NCBI GenBank assembly: GCA_046155285.1
Contig: JBJXEA010000011.1
Location: 1 to 64,000 of the forward strand
Direction: 5' to 3'
Length of the DNA: 64,000 bases
Origin: CAILHX01 sp046155285
GTDB lineage: Bacteria > Pseudomonadota > Gammaproteobacteria > Burkholderiales > Methylophilaceae
Shown: positions 25,043 through 34,462 of the stretch, in pieces
Layout of the letters: the number at the start of each line of letters is the position of its first letter
Position numbering within the stretch: position 1 is the first letter of the stretch
The notes under the pieces: generated by a model
Databases searched by the model: none
The model's input: only the letters and a program-made list of their open reading frames with translations
What the model was told of the DNA's origin: nothing
Program-made: the position numbers and the translations under genes

Positions 25043-27124
25043 TCAGCCGCCGACAGTATGCACAATGCGGATAGTACGCCCGTCGGGGATTTCAGTATGT
25101 GACAACACATTGAGGCCAGGGATGGAGCGGCGTAAGAACCGCGCTAATACGGTACGCAATTGGCTAGGCACTAGCAGCACCGAAGGCACGCCCATTTGCT
25201 CCTGTTCTGCGGCGGATTGACTCACACCTTGCAGTAATTGTTCGGCTAAGCCTGGCTCCAGTCCGGGGCCATCCGCGCCGGGGGTTTGCGTGGCGTTCAT
25301 GAGGATGCTTTCCAGTCGTGGCTCTAACGCAATCACCTGAATCTCTTCATTACCGGCGAATAGTTGCTGCGTAATAGCGCGGCCTAAAGCGGTACGCACA
25401 ACCGAGGTGAGAATTTCGGTGTCTTGTGTACGTGCGGCGTGGTCAGCCAATACTTCCAAAATGGTACGCATGTCGCGGATGTGTACACCCTCCGCCAGCA
25501 GGTTTTGCAACACACGTTGCAAGGTGCTGAGTTGCAACACCTTGGGGATGATGTCTTCCACCAGTTTGGGCGATTCTTTGGCTACGCGGTCTATCAGCGA
25601 TTGCGTTTCTTCGCGGCCTAGCAACTCGGAGGAGTGGGTTTGGATGATATTGGAGAGGTGCGTGGCAATCACGGTAGATGCGTCCACCACGGTGTAGCCA
25701 AAAGCCTGCGCTTGGTCGCGGGCTTCGCTTTCTATCCATACCGCGGGCAAACCAAAAGTAGGGTCTTGAGTTTTGATGCCGGTGAGTTCGCCGGTGACGC
25801 GCCCCGGGTTGATGGCCAAGTATTGATTGACGAAACCTTCGCCTTGACCAATTTCTACGCCCTTTAGCACGATGCGATACACGTTGGGTTTGAGTTCCAG
25901 GTTGTCGCGGATGTGCACCGGGGGCACCAAGAAGCCCATGTCCAGCGCGAATTTTTTGCGGATACCACGGATGCGGCGCAGCAGTTCGCCGTCTTGCCCG
26001 CGATCTACCAGCGGGATGAGGCGGTAGCCCACTTCTAGGCCAATGACATCCACCGCTTGCACGTCTTCCCAGCCCACTTCCGGCATTTCGTCGAGCAGCA
26101 CTGGCGCAGTGGCAGGCCTTACGCCGTCAGCTGCCGCCTGTAGTGCCTCGCGGGCGCGTTTGTCCATCAAATAACCGGTGAAAGCGGAAAGACCACCCAG
26201 TAGCAAGAAAGCAAAATGCGGCATGCCGGGGATGATGCCCATGGTTAACAGCAATCCGCCCGTGATGTACAGCACTTTGGAGTTGGCAAACATTTGCTCC
26301 AGTAGCTGTGCGCCTACGTCTTGACCGTCATCGCCGCCGACGCGGGTGACTACGATACCGGCAGCAGTAGAGATGATGAGTGCGGGGATTTGTGCCACCA
26401 AGCCATCGCCAATAGTCAGCAAGGTGTAGTTGTTGATTGCCGTGGCGAAATCCAGACCGTGCTGCGCCATGCCGATAATTAAGCCGCCGATGATGTTGAT
26501 GAATACGATGAGAATGCCGGCGATGGCATCGCCGCGTACAAACTTACTTGCACCGTCCATCGCACCATAAAATTCAGCTTCTTGTGAGATGGTGGCGCGG
26601 CGTTTTCTGGCGTCGTCTTCGCCGATGAGCCCGGCGTTCAAGTCGGCGTCAATCGCCATCTGTTTGCCAGGCATGGCATCCAAGGTGAAACGCGCACTCA
26701 CTTCGGCGATACGCCCTGCACCTTTAGTAATCACCACGAAGTTAATAATCACCAAGATGATAAATACGATGATACCCACCGCATAATTACCGCCGACCAA
26801 GAAGTGACCGAAGGCCTCGATGACCTTGCCCGCTGCGTCAGGGCCGGTGTGGCCTTCGAGCAGTACGATACGCGATGAAGCCACATTGAGCGATAGGCGC
26901 ATCAAGGTGGTGAGGAGCAACACGGTGGGGAATACGGCGAAATCGAGCGGTTTGACGGTGTAAATGCTGACCATGATGACGATCATGGCCAAAGCGATGT
27001 TGAAGCTGAACAACAAGTCGAGCAGGATAGGTGGCATCGGTACTACCATCATGCCCAAGATCATGATGATGAGTAGTGGTAATGCAAATTCTCGCAAAGG
27101 TATTTTGCCGGCGGTCAATGCCAT
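25043..27124 (-). CDS. flhA: Flagellar export gate protein FlhA
   Basis: 693 residues, full length. Eight N-terminal membrane spans beginning ALPLLIIMILGMMVVPMPPILLD, the conserved FHIPEP-like cytosolic loop (GKVIEAFGHFLVGGNYAVG, RFTLDAMPGKQMAIDADLNAG) and a C-terminal cytosolic domain that binds export substrates and chaperones (HIRDMRTILEVLAD). Part of the flagellar type III export apparatus with FlhB. It is 40 bp downstream of flhB in the same operon. The usual followers flhF and fleN are absent; the next gene is the SoxYZ-like carrier. Confidence 0.97.
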   Translation of the reverse strand: MALTAGKIPLREFALPLLIIMILGMMVVPMPPILLDLLFSFNIALAMIVIMVSIYTVKPLDFAVFPTVLLLTTLMRLSLNVASSRIVLLEGHTGPDAAGKVIEAFGHFLVGGNYAVGIIVFIILVIINFVVITKGAGRIAEVSARFTLDAMPGKQMAIDADLNAGLIGEDDARKRRATISQEAEFYGAMDGASKFVRGDAIAGILIVFINIIGGLIIGMAQHGLDFATAINNYTLLTIGDGLVAQIPALIISTAAGIVVTRVGGDDGQDVGAQLLEQMFANSKVLYITGGLLLTMGIIPGMPHFAFLLLGGLSAFTGYLMDKRAREALQAAADGVRPATAPVLLDEMPEVGWEDVQAVDVIGLEVGYRLIPLVDRGQDGELLRRIRGIRKKFALDMGFLVPPVHIRDNLELKPNVYRIVLKGVEIGQGEGFVNQYLAINPGRVTGELTGIKTQDPTFGLPAVWIESEARDQAQAFGYTVVDASTVIATHLSNIIQTHSSELLGREETQSLIDRVAKESPKLVEDIIPKVLQLSTLQRVLQNLLAEGVHIRDMRTILEVLADHAARTQDTEILTSVVRTALGRAITQQLFAGNEEIQVIALEPRLESILMNATQTPGADGPGLEPGLAEQLLQGVSQSAAEQEQMGVPSVLLVPSQLRTVLARFLRRSIPGLNVLSHTEIPDGRTIRIVHTVGG

Positions 27125-27164
27125 GAGCTATCTCTCTTTAAGTCCTTGAAAAAATTATTATGCA

Positions 27165-28307
27165 TTATTCTTCCGGTTCAAAATCCAGTTCTTTCGGCAC
27201 CGGTAGTTCTTTGGGTTGCACGGGTTGTTCACCCTCGCCGCTATTATAGCTGCGAAGTTGGTAAATATACGCCAGAACTTCAGCCACTGCGGAGAACAAG
27301 GCAGAAGGAATTTCCTGATCTAGTTCCGCGTGTTTATACAATGCTCGCGCTAAGGGCGGGGCTTCCAGTATGGGGACTTTATTCTCCTCGCCGATTTCAC
27401 GGATGCGCTGCGCCAGCAAATAGCTACCTTTGGCCACCACTTTAGGGGCACTCATGAGTTCGGCGCTATATTTTAAAGCCACGGCGTAGTGCGTAGGGTT
27501 GGTAACGATGACATCGGCTTTTGGCACTTCGGCCATCATGCGCTTGCGTGCGGCTTCACGTTGCAATTGGCGAATGCGGCCTTTGATGTGCGGGTCGCCT
27601 TCACTTTCGCGCATTTCCTTACGCACTTCCTCCTTGGTCATGCGTAGTTTTTTATGGTATTCCCATAGCTGAAATGGCACGTCCATCGCCACGATGATAA
27701 GCAGTGTCGCGGAGAGCCAGATAAAGCTCCAGGCCATGAGATCCAGCAGATGCGGAATGCTGCCGGTAATCGGCTCGGCGGCTAGACGCATGATTTCATC
27801 TTTGCGCCCCCACACAATCCAGAAGCCTAAACCGCCAACCAGCAACGCTTTGGAAACTGCTTTGATGGCCTCGACTACGCCGGACCAAGCAAAAATACGT
27901 GCTAAGCCTTTGATGGGGTTAGTACGCCCAAAATCAGGCTCTAAAGCCTGCGTGCTAAATGTCAGACCACCAATAGAGAGCGGTGCTGCAAATGCGGCGA
28001 TGATGAGTACCAGCATCAGTGGCGCAAATAGCACCAGCATGGCTAAGGTGGATTCCCACAATCCACGCCACATCACCGTAGGGTCGCGTAGCGTGACGTA
28101 ATTGAAGGTGAACCAATGCACCATCAAGGCCCTGAGGCCGTTGGCAAATCTGGATCCCAGTATCAACATTGTCACGCCGCCCGCCATCATGATGGCGAAG
28201 GTATTCAGCTCGCGCGAACGCGGCACATTGCCTTTCGCCCGCGCCTCTTCTAATCGTCGGGGCGAGGCGTCTTCTGTTCGTTCAAGGTCGCTATCTTCTT
28301 CAGCCAT
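27165..28307 (-). CDS. flhB: Flagellar export switch protein FlhB
   Basis: 380 residues. Four membrane spans (for example GVTMLILGSRFANGLRALMVHW) followed by the cytosolic autocleavage domain with NPTH (in VIVTNPTHYAVALKY), the site that switches export from hook to filament proteins. Starts with DLERTEDASPRRLEEARAKGNVPRSRE, a typical FlhB N-terminus. First gene of the flhB-flhA pair. The C-terminal tail after the NPTH domain is somewhat extended and acidic. Confidence 0.97.
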   Translation of the reverse strand: MAEEDSDLERTEDASPRRLEEARAKGNVPRSRELNTFAIMMAGGVTMLILGSRFANGLRALMVHWFTFNYVTLRDPTVMWRGLWESTLAMLVLFAPLMLVLIIAAFAAPLSIGGLTFSTQALEPDFGRTNPIKGLARIFAWSGVVEAIKAVSKALLVGGLGFWIVWGRKDEIMRLAAEPITGSIPHLLDLMAWSFIWLSATLLIIVAMDVPFQLWEYHKKLRMTKEEVRKEMRESEGDPHIKGRIRQLQREAARKRMMAEVPKADVIVTNPTHYAVALKYSAELMSAPKVVAKGSYLLAQRIREIGEENKVPILEAPPLARALYKHAELDQEIPSALFSAVAEVLAYIYQLRSYNSGEGEQPVQPKELPVPKELDFEPEE

Positions 28308-28333
28308 AATTACTTTGTACTATAAACACTTAG

Positions 28334-29593
28334 CTAAATCAAACCTTCTAGCAACTGCACTTGCACCAAAGCCCCCGCCGCGATGTTGCCGCATGCCTCG
28401 TCCAGTACCACAAAACAGTTGGCTTCTGACATTGAGCTTAACACCCCAGAACCTTGATTTCCGGTGAGTTTGACGTGCCAAGCATCACCTACCTGATGCA
28501 GCACGCCGCGCTGGTATTCAGTCCTGCCGGGGGCTTTGCGGATTTCGTCGTCGCAAATGGCGGAAAAAAGTGGGACGGGTCTGGGTTGCGGTTGCCCCAT
28601 CAAGTGCAGCAGCGCATCGCGCACAAATTGGTAAAACGTCACCATCACCGACACTGGATTGCCGGGCAGGCCAAAGTAATGTGCGTTACCGATTTTTCCA
28701 TAAGCCAAAGGTCGCCCCGGCTTCATGGCGATTTTCCAAAATACCACTTGGCCGCGATTGTTGAGCAGTTCTTTCATGTAGTCCGCCTCACCCACCGACA
28801 CCCCGCCGCTGGTGATGACCACGTCGGCAGATTCTGACGCGGCTACTAGAGCTTGTTCCAGGAGCACGGGATCGTCGCGCACCACGCCCATGTCTATGAT
28901 TTCCACCCCCAGCCGCGCCAACATGCCGTAAATGGTGTAGCGATTGCTGTCATACACTTGGCCGGTTTCAAGCGCTTGGCCGATGCTGGAAAGCTCGTCG
29001 CCGGTGGAAAAAAACGCCACGCGGAGCTTGCGATAGACCTTCACTTCACCTATGCCCAAAGAGGCAATCAGTCCCAAATCGGCAGGGCGCATCAAATGGC
29101 CTGCGGGTAACACAATTTGCCCCAGCTTCAAATCCTCACCCGCAAAGCGCCGATGCTGGCCGCGTCTAGCGCCCGCTGCAAACGTCATGGTTTCGCCATC
29201 CACCTGCGCCTGCTCTTGCGGAATCACGCTGTCGGTTGCATCCGGCATCACCCCGCCGGTCATAATTCGAACGCATTCACCGTGCTTCACTTTGCCAGTG
29301 AAAGCTTTGCCAGCGAATGCCGTGCCGACTATTTTTAGAGTGGAAGCCTCAGCACTAATGTCATCGCCGTTAAACGCATAGCCATCCATCGCCGAATTAT
29401 CATGATTCGGCACGTTGCACGGCGACAAAATATCCGCCGCTAAAATGCGCCCTAAAGCCGAACGCAAAGCCAAACTCTCTTGCGCCTGAATCGGGCTTAG
29501 ATATTGGCGGATAAAATGCCGCGCCTTGTCCACGTTCATCGAATTGGGGTCGTAGTCATCCGCGCAACTGGCGGCGATAAAGTCTAGGGTCAT
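28334..29593 (-). CDS. moeA: Molybdopterin molybdenumtransferase
   Basis: Inserts molybdenum (or tungsten) into adenylylated molybdopterin. 419 residues from the ATG at 29593, preceded by AAGGA at 7 bases and overlapping the mobB stop as ATGA. Signatures: VPNHDNSAMDGYA, the ITSGGVSVGEADYMKE motif near 255 and the GLPGNPVSVMVTFYQFV motif. Part of the mobA-mobB-moeA operon, with translational coupling throughout. Confidence 0.97.
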   Translation of the reverse strand: MTLDFIAASCADDYDPNSMNVDKARHFIRQYLSPIQAQESLALRSALGRILAADILSPCNVPNHDNSAMDGYAFNGDDISAEASTLKIVGTAFAGKAFTGKVKHGECVRIMTGGVMPDATDSVIPQEQAQVDGETMTFAAGARRGQHRRFAGEDLKLGQIVLPAGHLMRPADLGLIASLGIGEVKVYRKLRVAFFSTGDELSSIGQALETGQVYDSNRYTIYGMLARLGVEIIDMGVVRDDPVLLEQALVAASESADVVITSGGVSVGEADYMKELLNNRGQVVFWKIAMKPGRPLAYGKIGNAHYFGLPGNPVSVMVTFYQFVRDALLHLMGQPQPRPVPLFSAICDDEIRKAPGRTEYQRGVLHQVGDAWHVKLTGNQGSGVLSSMSEANCFVVLDEACGNIAAGALVQVQLLEGLI

Positions 29594-30114
29594 GATGATT
29601 CCTTGTTGAGCCATTGCAATACAAATTGCGCGATAGCTTGAGGATTGTTCAAATCCAGCACGGGCAAGTGGCTACTCACCGCACCGTCGCTGGCAATAGC
29701 GATAATATGCACGTCGGTTTGCGCCAGCAATGGCTTATTCAGCGATGGCCGATATACCTCAATCTTGGGAATGGCCGCGTTCTTAAAGCCTTCCACCACA
29801 ATCAAATCTACCAAACTGCCGTCCACATGCGACAAAAGCTCGTCCAATGTGGGTTCTTCTGGGCTGCTGGGTAATTCCGTCATCAGTGCCCAGCGTTTTT
29901 TCGAGCCGAGTAACATTTGCACCGCGCCCGCTTTGCGTAAGCGATAACTATCCTTGCCCGGCTGGTCTATATCAAAAGTGTGATGCGCGTGCTTGATGAC
30001 CGAGACGCGCAAGCCCGCCACCACCAATTCAGGGATGAGATTGGTGAGCAGCGTGGTTTTACCTATGCCGCTGCCATAGGCACAAAAGCCAAGCAAGGGA
30101 GTTGCTGATTTCAT
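29590..30114 (-). CDS. mobB: Molybdopterin-guanine dinucleotide biosynthesis adaptor
   Basis: 174 residues, P-loop GTPase (CAYGSGIGKTTLLTNL near residue 11) with the conserved VIKHAHHTFDIDQPGKDSYR segment. Thought to help MobA deliver GTP or the dinucleotide to molybdoenzymes. Overlaps mobA and moeA by 4 bases each. Confidence 0.95.
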   Translation of the reverse strand: MKSATPLLGFCAYGSGIGKTTLLTNLIPELVVAGLRVSVIKHAHHTFDIDQPGKDSYRLRKAGAVQMLLGSKKRWALMTELPSSPEEPTLDELLSHVDGSLVDLIVVEGFKNAAIPKIEVYRPSLNKPLLAQTDVHIIAIASDGAVSSHLPVLDLNNPQAIAQFVLQWLNKESS

Positions 30115-30710
30115 TTGGCCGATTTAAGCTCTTGCATGGTGTTGATGTTGATAAAAGCGTCTGCTTCATCACTAAAATCCACTTCGACAGTTTTTAATGT
30201 GGCGTACCACGCATCAATTTTGCGTCCGCCATTATCAAGAAAAGCGGTGAGGTGTGGCAATACATCACGGCGACACAGACAAAACACTGGATGTGGTTGC
30301 TGGTGAGTGACTGCCACGGCAAGCTGGGATTGGTTCTCAGTCAAGGCTGCCTTAAGTCTGGCGATTAAATCCAAGGGCAAAAAAGGCGAATCGCACGGTA
30401 CGGTGGCGACCAATTCATGCTGCGCCGCACTCAAACCTGCTTGCAAACCAGCCAGAGGTCCAGCGTAACCGGTGAGACTGTCGGAAATAACCGAGTAACC
30501 AAACGCGGCGTACTGCTCCAAGTTTTGATTGGCATTGACCAACACTTCGCCCACCTGCGGCGCAAAGCGCTCAAGTACATGCGCCACCATGGGTTTGCCG
30601 TGCAGCACCACCAAACCCTTATCAGTCAATCCCATACGGCGGCCTTGACCACCTGCCAAGACAACCCCTGTAATGGGGTTAACAACTGTCTTGAAATTAA
30701 ATAGTTTCAA
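30111..30710 (-). CDS. mobA: Molybdenum cofactor guanylyltransferase
   Basis: Attaches GMP to molybdenum-molybdopterin to form the bis-MGD precursor. 199 residues. The nucleotidyltransferase signature LAGGQGRRMGLTDKG lies near residue 20 and PCDSPFLPLDL near 100. The only available upstream start is the TTG at 30710, which has an excellent GGAGG six bases away. That ribosome-binding site belongs to the tail of an IS110 transposase remnant. First gene of the mobA-mobB-moeA operon. Confidence 0.93.
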   Translation of the reverse strand: MKLFNFKTVVNPITGVVLAGGQGRRMGLTDKGLVVLHGKPMVAHVLERFAPQVGEVLVNANQNLEQYAAFGYSVISDSLTGYAGPLAGLQAGLSAAQHELVATVPCDSPFLPLDLIARLKAALTENQSQLAVAVTHQQPHPVFCLCRRDVLPHLTAFLDNGGRKIDAWYATLKTVEVDFSDEADAFININTMQELKSAK

Positions 30711-30842
30711 CTGACCTCCAAGGGGTATTTAGATTTCATCATCGCATTAAATATCAACAGCAATTTACGCATACAAGCCACCAGTTTCACCTTCTTGGCT
30801 TTGTCCGCACAAGATAAATAGTATGTTGTTGGATTTAAGGGG
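30707..30842 (-). pseudogene. IS110-family transposase, C-terminal remnant
   Basis: On the minus strand one frame reads LNPTTYYLSCADKAKKV then KLVACMRKLLLIFNAMM and ends LEVS-stop at 30707-30709. This is the typical C-terminal tail of IS110/IS1111 transposases. Nothing upstream of it remains; it is cut at the moaC stop codon. Its last codons overlap the mobA start. The fragment is what is left of an insertion between moaC and mobA. Confidence 0.8.
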
Positions 30843-31314
30843 TCGTTACCCAATGTCCCGATTTTCCGCCCGATTTCTCCAGTAGCTTGATGTCGTGCAT
30901 GGTCATGCCTCTATCCACCGCTTTGCACATATCATAAATCGTCAGCAATGCCATGCTGGTGGCGGTCAGCGCTTCCATTTCTACACCGGTGCGGCCTACG
31001 GTTTCGGCGGTGACGGTGCAGGTGATTTCCGAGGCTTCTTGATTGATGCTGAATTCCACGCCAACTCTGGTCAGGCTGATAGGGTGACATAAAGGAATCA
31101 GTTCTGAAGTGCGCTTGGAGCCTTGTATTGCGGCGATTCTGGCGATACCTAGCACGTCGCCTTTTTTGGTGTCGCCAGCGGTAATCATGGTCAAGGTTTC
31201 TGGCATCATCTTGATGCGCCCACTGGCGATGGCGATACGCTGGGTTTCGGCCTTGGCTGCCACGTCTACCATGTGGGCTTGCCCGGCGTTATCAAAATGC
31301 GTGAGTTGAGACAT
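30835..31314 (-). CDS. moaC: Cyclic pyranopterin monophosphate synthase
   Basis: Second step of molybdenum cofactor synthesis after MoaA. 159 residues from the ATG at 31314 (MSQLTHFDNAGQAHMVDV, the family start; the frame extends to 31335). Motifs LIPLCHPISL, GVEMEALTATSMALLTIYDMCKA and LLEKSGGKSG are present. The C-terminus stops five residues after KSGGKSG, slightly shorter than E. coli, exactly where the IS110 remnant begins, so the tail may have been altered by the insertion. Confidence 0.95.
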   Translation of the reverse strand: MSQLTHFDNAGQAHMVDVAAKAETQRIAIASGRIKMMPETLTMITAGDTKKGDVLGIARIAAIQGSKRTSELIPLCHPISLTRVGVEFSINQEASEITCTVTAETVGRTGVEMEALTATSMALLTIYDMCKAVDRGMTMHDIKLLEKSGGKSGHWVTTP

Positions 31315-31356
31315 AGTGGGTATGAACTTAAACAATTAAGCCGTTATCATAACAGC

Positions 31357-32784
31357 ATGAAATTTTCCTATCTATTGGCGGGGCTTTTATTCCTCACGCC
31401 ACTTGCGTTGGCCGAAGGCTTGCCTGACCTTGGAGACTACTCACAAACCATCCTCACGCCGCAAGATGAACGCCGCATCGGCGAGGAAATCATGCGCGAG
31501 ATTCGCGGCAGCGGTGAGTTGGTGAATGACATCGAAGTGGCGGATTACGTCAACACTCTAGGTTACCACCTTGCCACGCACAGCTCCGACAACCAACAAA
31601 CCTTCACCTTTTTTGTCATCAACGACCCCACCATCAACGCCTTCGCGCTGCCCGGCGGTTTTATCGGTATGCACACCGGCTTGATATTGAATTCGCGCAG
31701 CGAATCGGAAATGGCCAGCGTGTTGGCACACGAAATCGGCCACGTGGTGCAGCGCCACATGGCGCGTATGGTGGCGGATCAGAAGCGTGCCACATTGCCT
31801 TCGCTGGGTTTAATGGCGCTGTCTATCCTCATGGCGCGTGCCAATCCGCAGTTGGGAAGTGCTGCGCTCATGTCCACTCAAGCAGGGATGGTGCAACGCA
31901 CACTGGACTTCACCCGCGAACACGAACGCGAGGCCGACCGCGTGGGTTTACAGATACTTGAAGCCTCCGGTTTTGACACCCGCGCCATGCCTGCGTTTTT
32001 TGAAACCTTGATGAAAGGCACGCGCTTTATTGACGGCAGCGCACCGTCTTTTTTACGCACCCACCCGCTTTCTACTGAGCGCATCACCGATATGCGTAAT
32101 CGCGTGGAGCAAACGCCCTACAAACAAGTGCTGGATAGCATAGAGTTCCATCTCGTCCGCGCCAAGCTACGCGCCGCTGAGGGCAATCCAGCGGATACCG
32201 CGAAATACTTTGTCAACAGCCTGAGCGAGAAAAAATACAGCAACGAATCCGCCCAGCGCTATGGCTATGCGCTGGCCTTGATACGCGAGCGCAACCCAGA
32301 GCAAGCGCAGCAAGAGTTGGACAAAGTTCGCGCCATCATCCCCTCTCACCCCATGCTGGAAACGCTGGCGGCACAGATACTACAAGCACAGGATCGCCCG
32401 CTGGAGGCGCTCACCCAATATAGCAATGCGCTTAATGTGTATCCCAAACACCGTGCGCTCATCTATGGCTATGCCGAAATTTTACTATTGTTGAATCGCA
32501 ACGATGAAGCCTTAAAACTGCTGGAAGACAAGCAGCTAGCCTTCCCCAACGATGGCTATTTGTATGAACTGCAATCGCGTGCCTACGCCGCGCAAGGCAA
32601 AGATTTATTGCGCCACCAAGCGCAAGGCGAGGCGTATTATCGTGGTTTTAATCTGAACGGCGCGGCGGAGCAGATGGAACTGGCGCTCAAAAGCGGCGAC
32701 GGAGATTTTTATCAACTTTCCATCGTAGAAGCTAGACTGAAACAGCTACAACAGCAAATTAACGACACAAAACCACTGCCATGA
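31357..32784 (+). CDS. bepA: Periplasmic M48 metalloprotease with TPR repeats
   Basis: 475 residues from the ATG at 31357, giving a signal peptide (MKFSYLLAGLLFLTPLALAEG). Zinc protease motif VLAHEIGHVVQRH near residue 135 and the EREADR glutamate near 195, followed by TPR-like repeats to the C-terminus. BepA-type proteins help assemble or degrade outer-membrane beta-barrels such as LptD. Its stop overlaps the soxY start, so it is coupled to the sox genes, an unexpected partnership. Confidence 0.92.
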   Translation: MKFSYLLAGLLFLTPLALAEGLPDLGDYSQTILTPQDERRIGEEIMREIRGSGELVNDIEVADYVNTLGYHLATHSSDNQQTFTFFVINDPTINAFALPGGFIGMHTGLILNSRSESEMASVLAHEIGHVVQRHMARMVADQKRATLPSLGLMALSILMARANPQLGSAALMSTQAGMVQRTLDFTREHEREADRVGLQILEASGFDTRAMPAFFETLMKGTRFIDGSAPSFLRTHPLSTERITDMRNRVEQTPYKQVLDSIEFHLVRAKLRAAEGNPADTAKYFVNSLSEKKYSNESAQRYGYALALIRERNPEQAQQELDKVRAIIPSHPMLETLAAQILQAQDRPLEALTQYSNALNVYPKHRALIYGYAEILLLLNRNDEALKLLEDKQLAFPNDGYLYELQSRAYAAQGKDLLRHQAQGEAYYRGFNLNGAAEQMELALKSGDGDFYQLSIVEARLKQLQQQINDTKPLP

Positions 32785-33218
32785 TGAATCGTAGAACCTT
32801 CCTGAAATCCGCCAGCGTATTGCTTGCTTTGCTGCCTCTACGCGCCTTGGCCGCAGTGTGGAATAAACCGGCCTTTGAAGCCACCAAACCAGAAGCGGCA
32901 TTACAAGGACTAGGCTTCAATCAGCCACAACTCAGCAGCGAGATTGATTTAATCGCCCCTGATTTCGCTGAAAATGGCGCTATCGTGCAGATAGAAGTAT
33001 ATAGCCACATCCCCAACACCGAAGCCATCGCCATCTTGGCAGACAAAAACCCTACCTCGCTGATTGCTAACTTTATGTTCGGCAATGGCGCGCTTCCCAA
33101 GCTGATTACACGGGTAAAGCTCGCTGAAAATTGCGAGTTGAAAGTGATTGTGAAAGCTGGAGACAAGTATTTTGAGGCTTCCAAAAATGTTCAGGTTGCT
33201 GTCGGGGGCTGTGGCTAA
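32781..33218 (+). CDS. soxY: Sulfur carrier protein SoxY
   Basis: 145 residues. Twin-arginine signal NRRTFLKSASVLLALLPLRALA, typical for SoxY export with its partner. The C-terminus ends VAVGGCG, the swinging-arm cysteine that carries the sulfur substrate in thiosulfate oxidation. Directly followed by soxZ (the stop and start share a base). No soxXA, soxB or soxCD in this window, so the complete pathway, if present, is elsewhere. Confidence 0.93.
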   Translation: MMNRRTFLKSASVLLALLPLRALAAVWNKPAFEATKPEAALQGLGFNQPQLSSEIDLIAPDFAENGAIVQIEVYSHIPNTEAIAILADKNPTSLIANFMFGNGALPKLITRVKLAENCELKVIVKAGDKYFEASKNVQVAVGGCG

Positions 33219-33535
33219 TGGCTGACTTAATGAAAATTCGCGCCATACTGAAAGGCGACACCACCGAGGTCAAAGTTCTCATGCTGCACCCCATGGAAAC
33301 TGGTCGCCGTAAAAACGACTTCGACGAAATCATCCCCGCCCATTTCATCCAACAAGTCAGCGCCACGCTTAATGGCAAAATCGTACTGGAAGCGCAGTGG
33401 GGAACAGGTGTTTCCAAGAATCCGTACCTGACGTTCTATCTAAGCAACGCCAAGGTAGGCGACAAAATAGCAGTGAAATGGATGGACAATAAGGGTGAAA
33501 CCAATAATATCGAAGCGACTATCATCACTCCTTAA
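33218..33535 (+). CDS. soxZ: Sulfur carrier complex subunit SoxZ
   Basis: 105 residues, normal length. Starts MADLMKIRAILKGDTTEVKVLMLHPMETGRR and contains the ISKNPYLTFYL-like core (VSKNPYLTFYLSN). Lacks its own signal peptide; SoxZ is co-exported with Tat-borne SoxY. Completes the bepA-soxY-soxZ unit. Confidence 0.94.
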   Translation: MADLMKIRAILKGDTTEVKVLMLHPMETGRRKNDFDEIIPAHFIQQVSATLNGKIVLEAQWGTGVSKNPYLTFYLSNAKVGDKIAVKWMDNKGETNNIEATIITP

Positions 33536-33574
33536 AATTCAGGAAGGACGTAAGTGCAGCTTTTACCTTCATCC

Positions 33575-34462
33575 TTACATCGTTGATAGCGGTATCAAAT
33601 TATTTCTTCCGGCCTGCAGCATCAGTGCCATTGTTGCGTGGTCGTCGTCAAACAGCGGGTCTTCTTCGCCCTCATGGGCAACACTCAAACCCTTAAAATC
33701 AAACAGTTCAGCATCTGCAAGATGTGAAGGCGCTACATTGGTCATAGCCCGAAAAATATTTTCGGTGCGGCCTGGATATTCGCGCTCCCATGTTTGCAAC
33801 ATGGCTTTGATATTTTGCCGTTGCATATTCGGCTGTGAGCCGCACAGATTGCAGGGGATGATGGGATATTGCATGGCGCGGGCGAAGCTGGCGATGTCTT
33901 TTTCGGCACAATATGCCAGCGGGCGGATGACGATGTGTGCGCCATCGTTGGTGGCGAGTTTGGGCGGCATGGCTTTGAGTTTTGCGCCGAAAAACATGTT
34001 GAGAAATAGCGTTTCTACCATATCGTCCCGATGGTGTCCGAGCGCTATTTTGTTCGCTCCCAGCTCTTTCGCTACGCGGTAAATATTGCCACGCCGGAGT
34101 CTTGAGCACAGCGAGCAGGTGGTTTTGCCTTCTGGTGTTTTTTCTTTCACTATCGAGTAAGTGTCGGCTTCCTCGATGCGATACTTAACGCCTAGCGCGT
34201 CCAAATATTCCGGCAAAACATGCCCAGGAAACCCTGGCTGTTTTTGGTCGAGATTCATGGCGATGAGTTTGAAATTGATGGGCGCACGCGCTTGCAGTTC
34301 TGTCAAAATCGTCAGCAGCGTGTAGGAGTCTTTGCCGCCGCTCAAGCACACCAGCAGCGTGTCACCGTTTTCTATCATGTTAAAATCTGCAATCGCCTTG
34401 CCAGTGGCGCTAATGAGGCGATTGCGGAGTTTTAAGGCGTTGCCGGATAAATGCGTATTCAT
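33575..34462 (-). CDS. ttcA: tRNA 2-thiocytidine synthetase
   Basis: 295 residues. PP-loop LSGGKDSYTLL near residue 39, and cysteine pairs CSLCSRLRRG near 118 and CNLCGSQ near 207 that hold the iron-sulfur cluster. Thiolates C32 of several tRNAs. Overlaps the downstream start of the SDR gene's end by 4 bases (34459-34462), so the SDR gene and ttcA form a coupled pair. Confidence 0.96.
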   Translation of the reverse strand: MNTHLSGNALKLRNRLISATGKAIADFNMIENGDTLLVCLSGGKDSYTLLTILTELQARAPINFKLIAMNLDQKQPGFPGHVLPEYLDALGVKYRIEEADTYSIVKEKTPEGKTTCSLCSRLRRGNIYRVAKELGANKIALGHHRDDMVETLFLNMFFGAKLKAMPPKLATNDGAHIVIRPLAYCAEKDIASFARAMQYPIIPCNLCGSQPNMQRQNIKAMLQTWEREYPGRTENIFRAMTNVAPSHLADAELFDFKGLSVAHEGEEDPLFDDDHATMALMLQAGRNNLIPLSTM

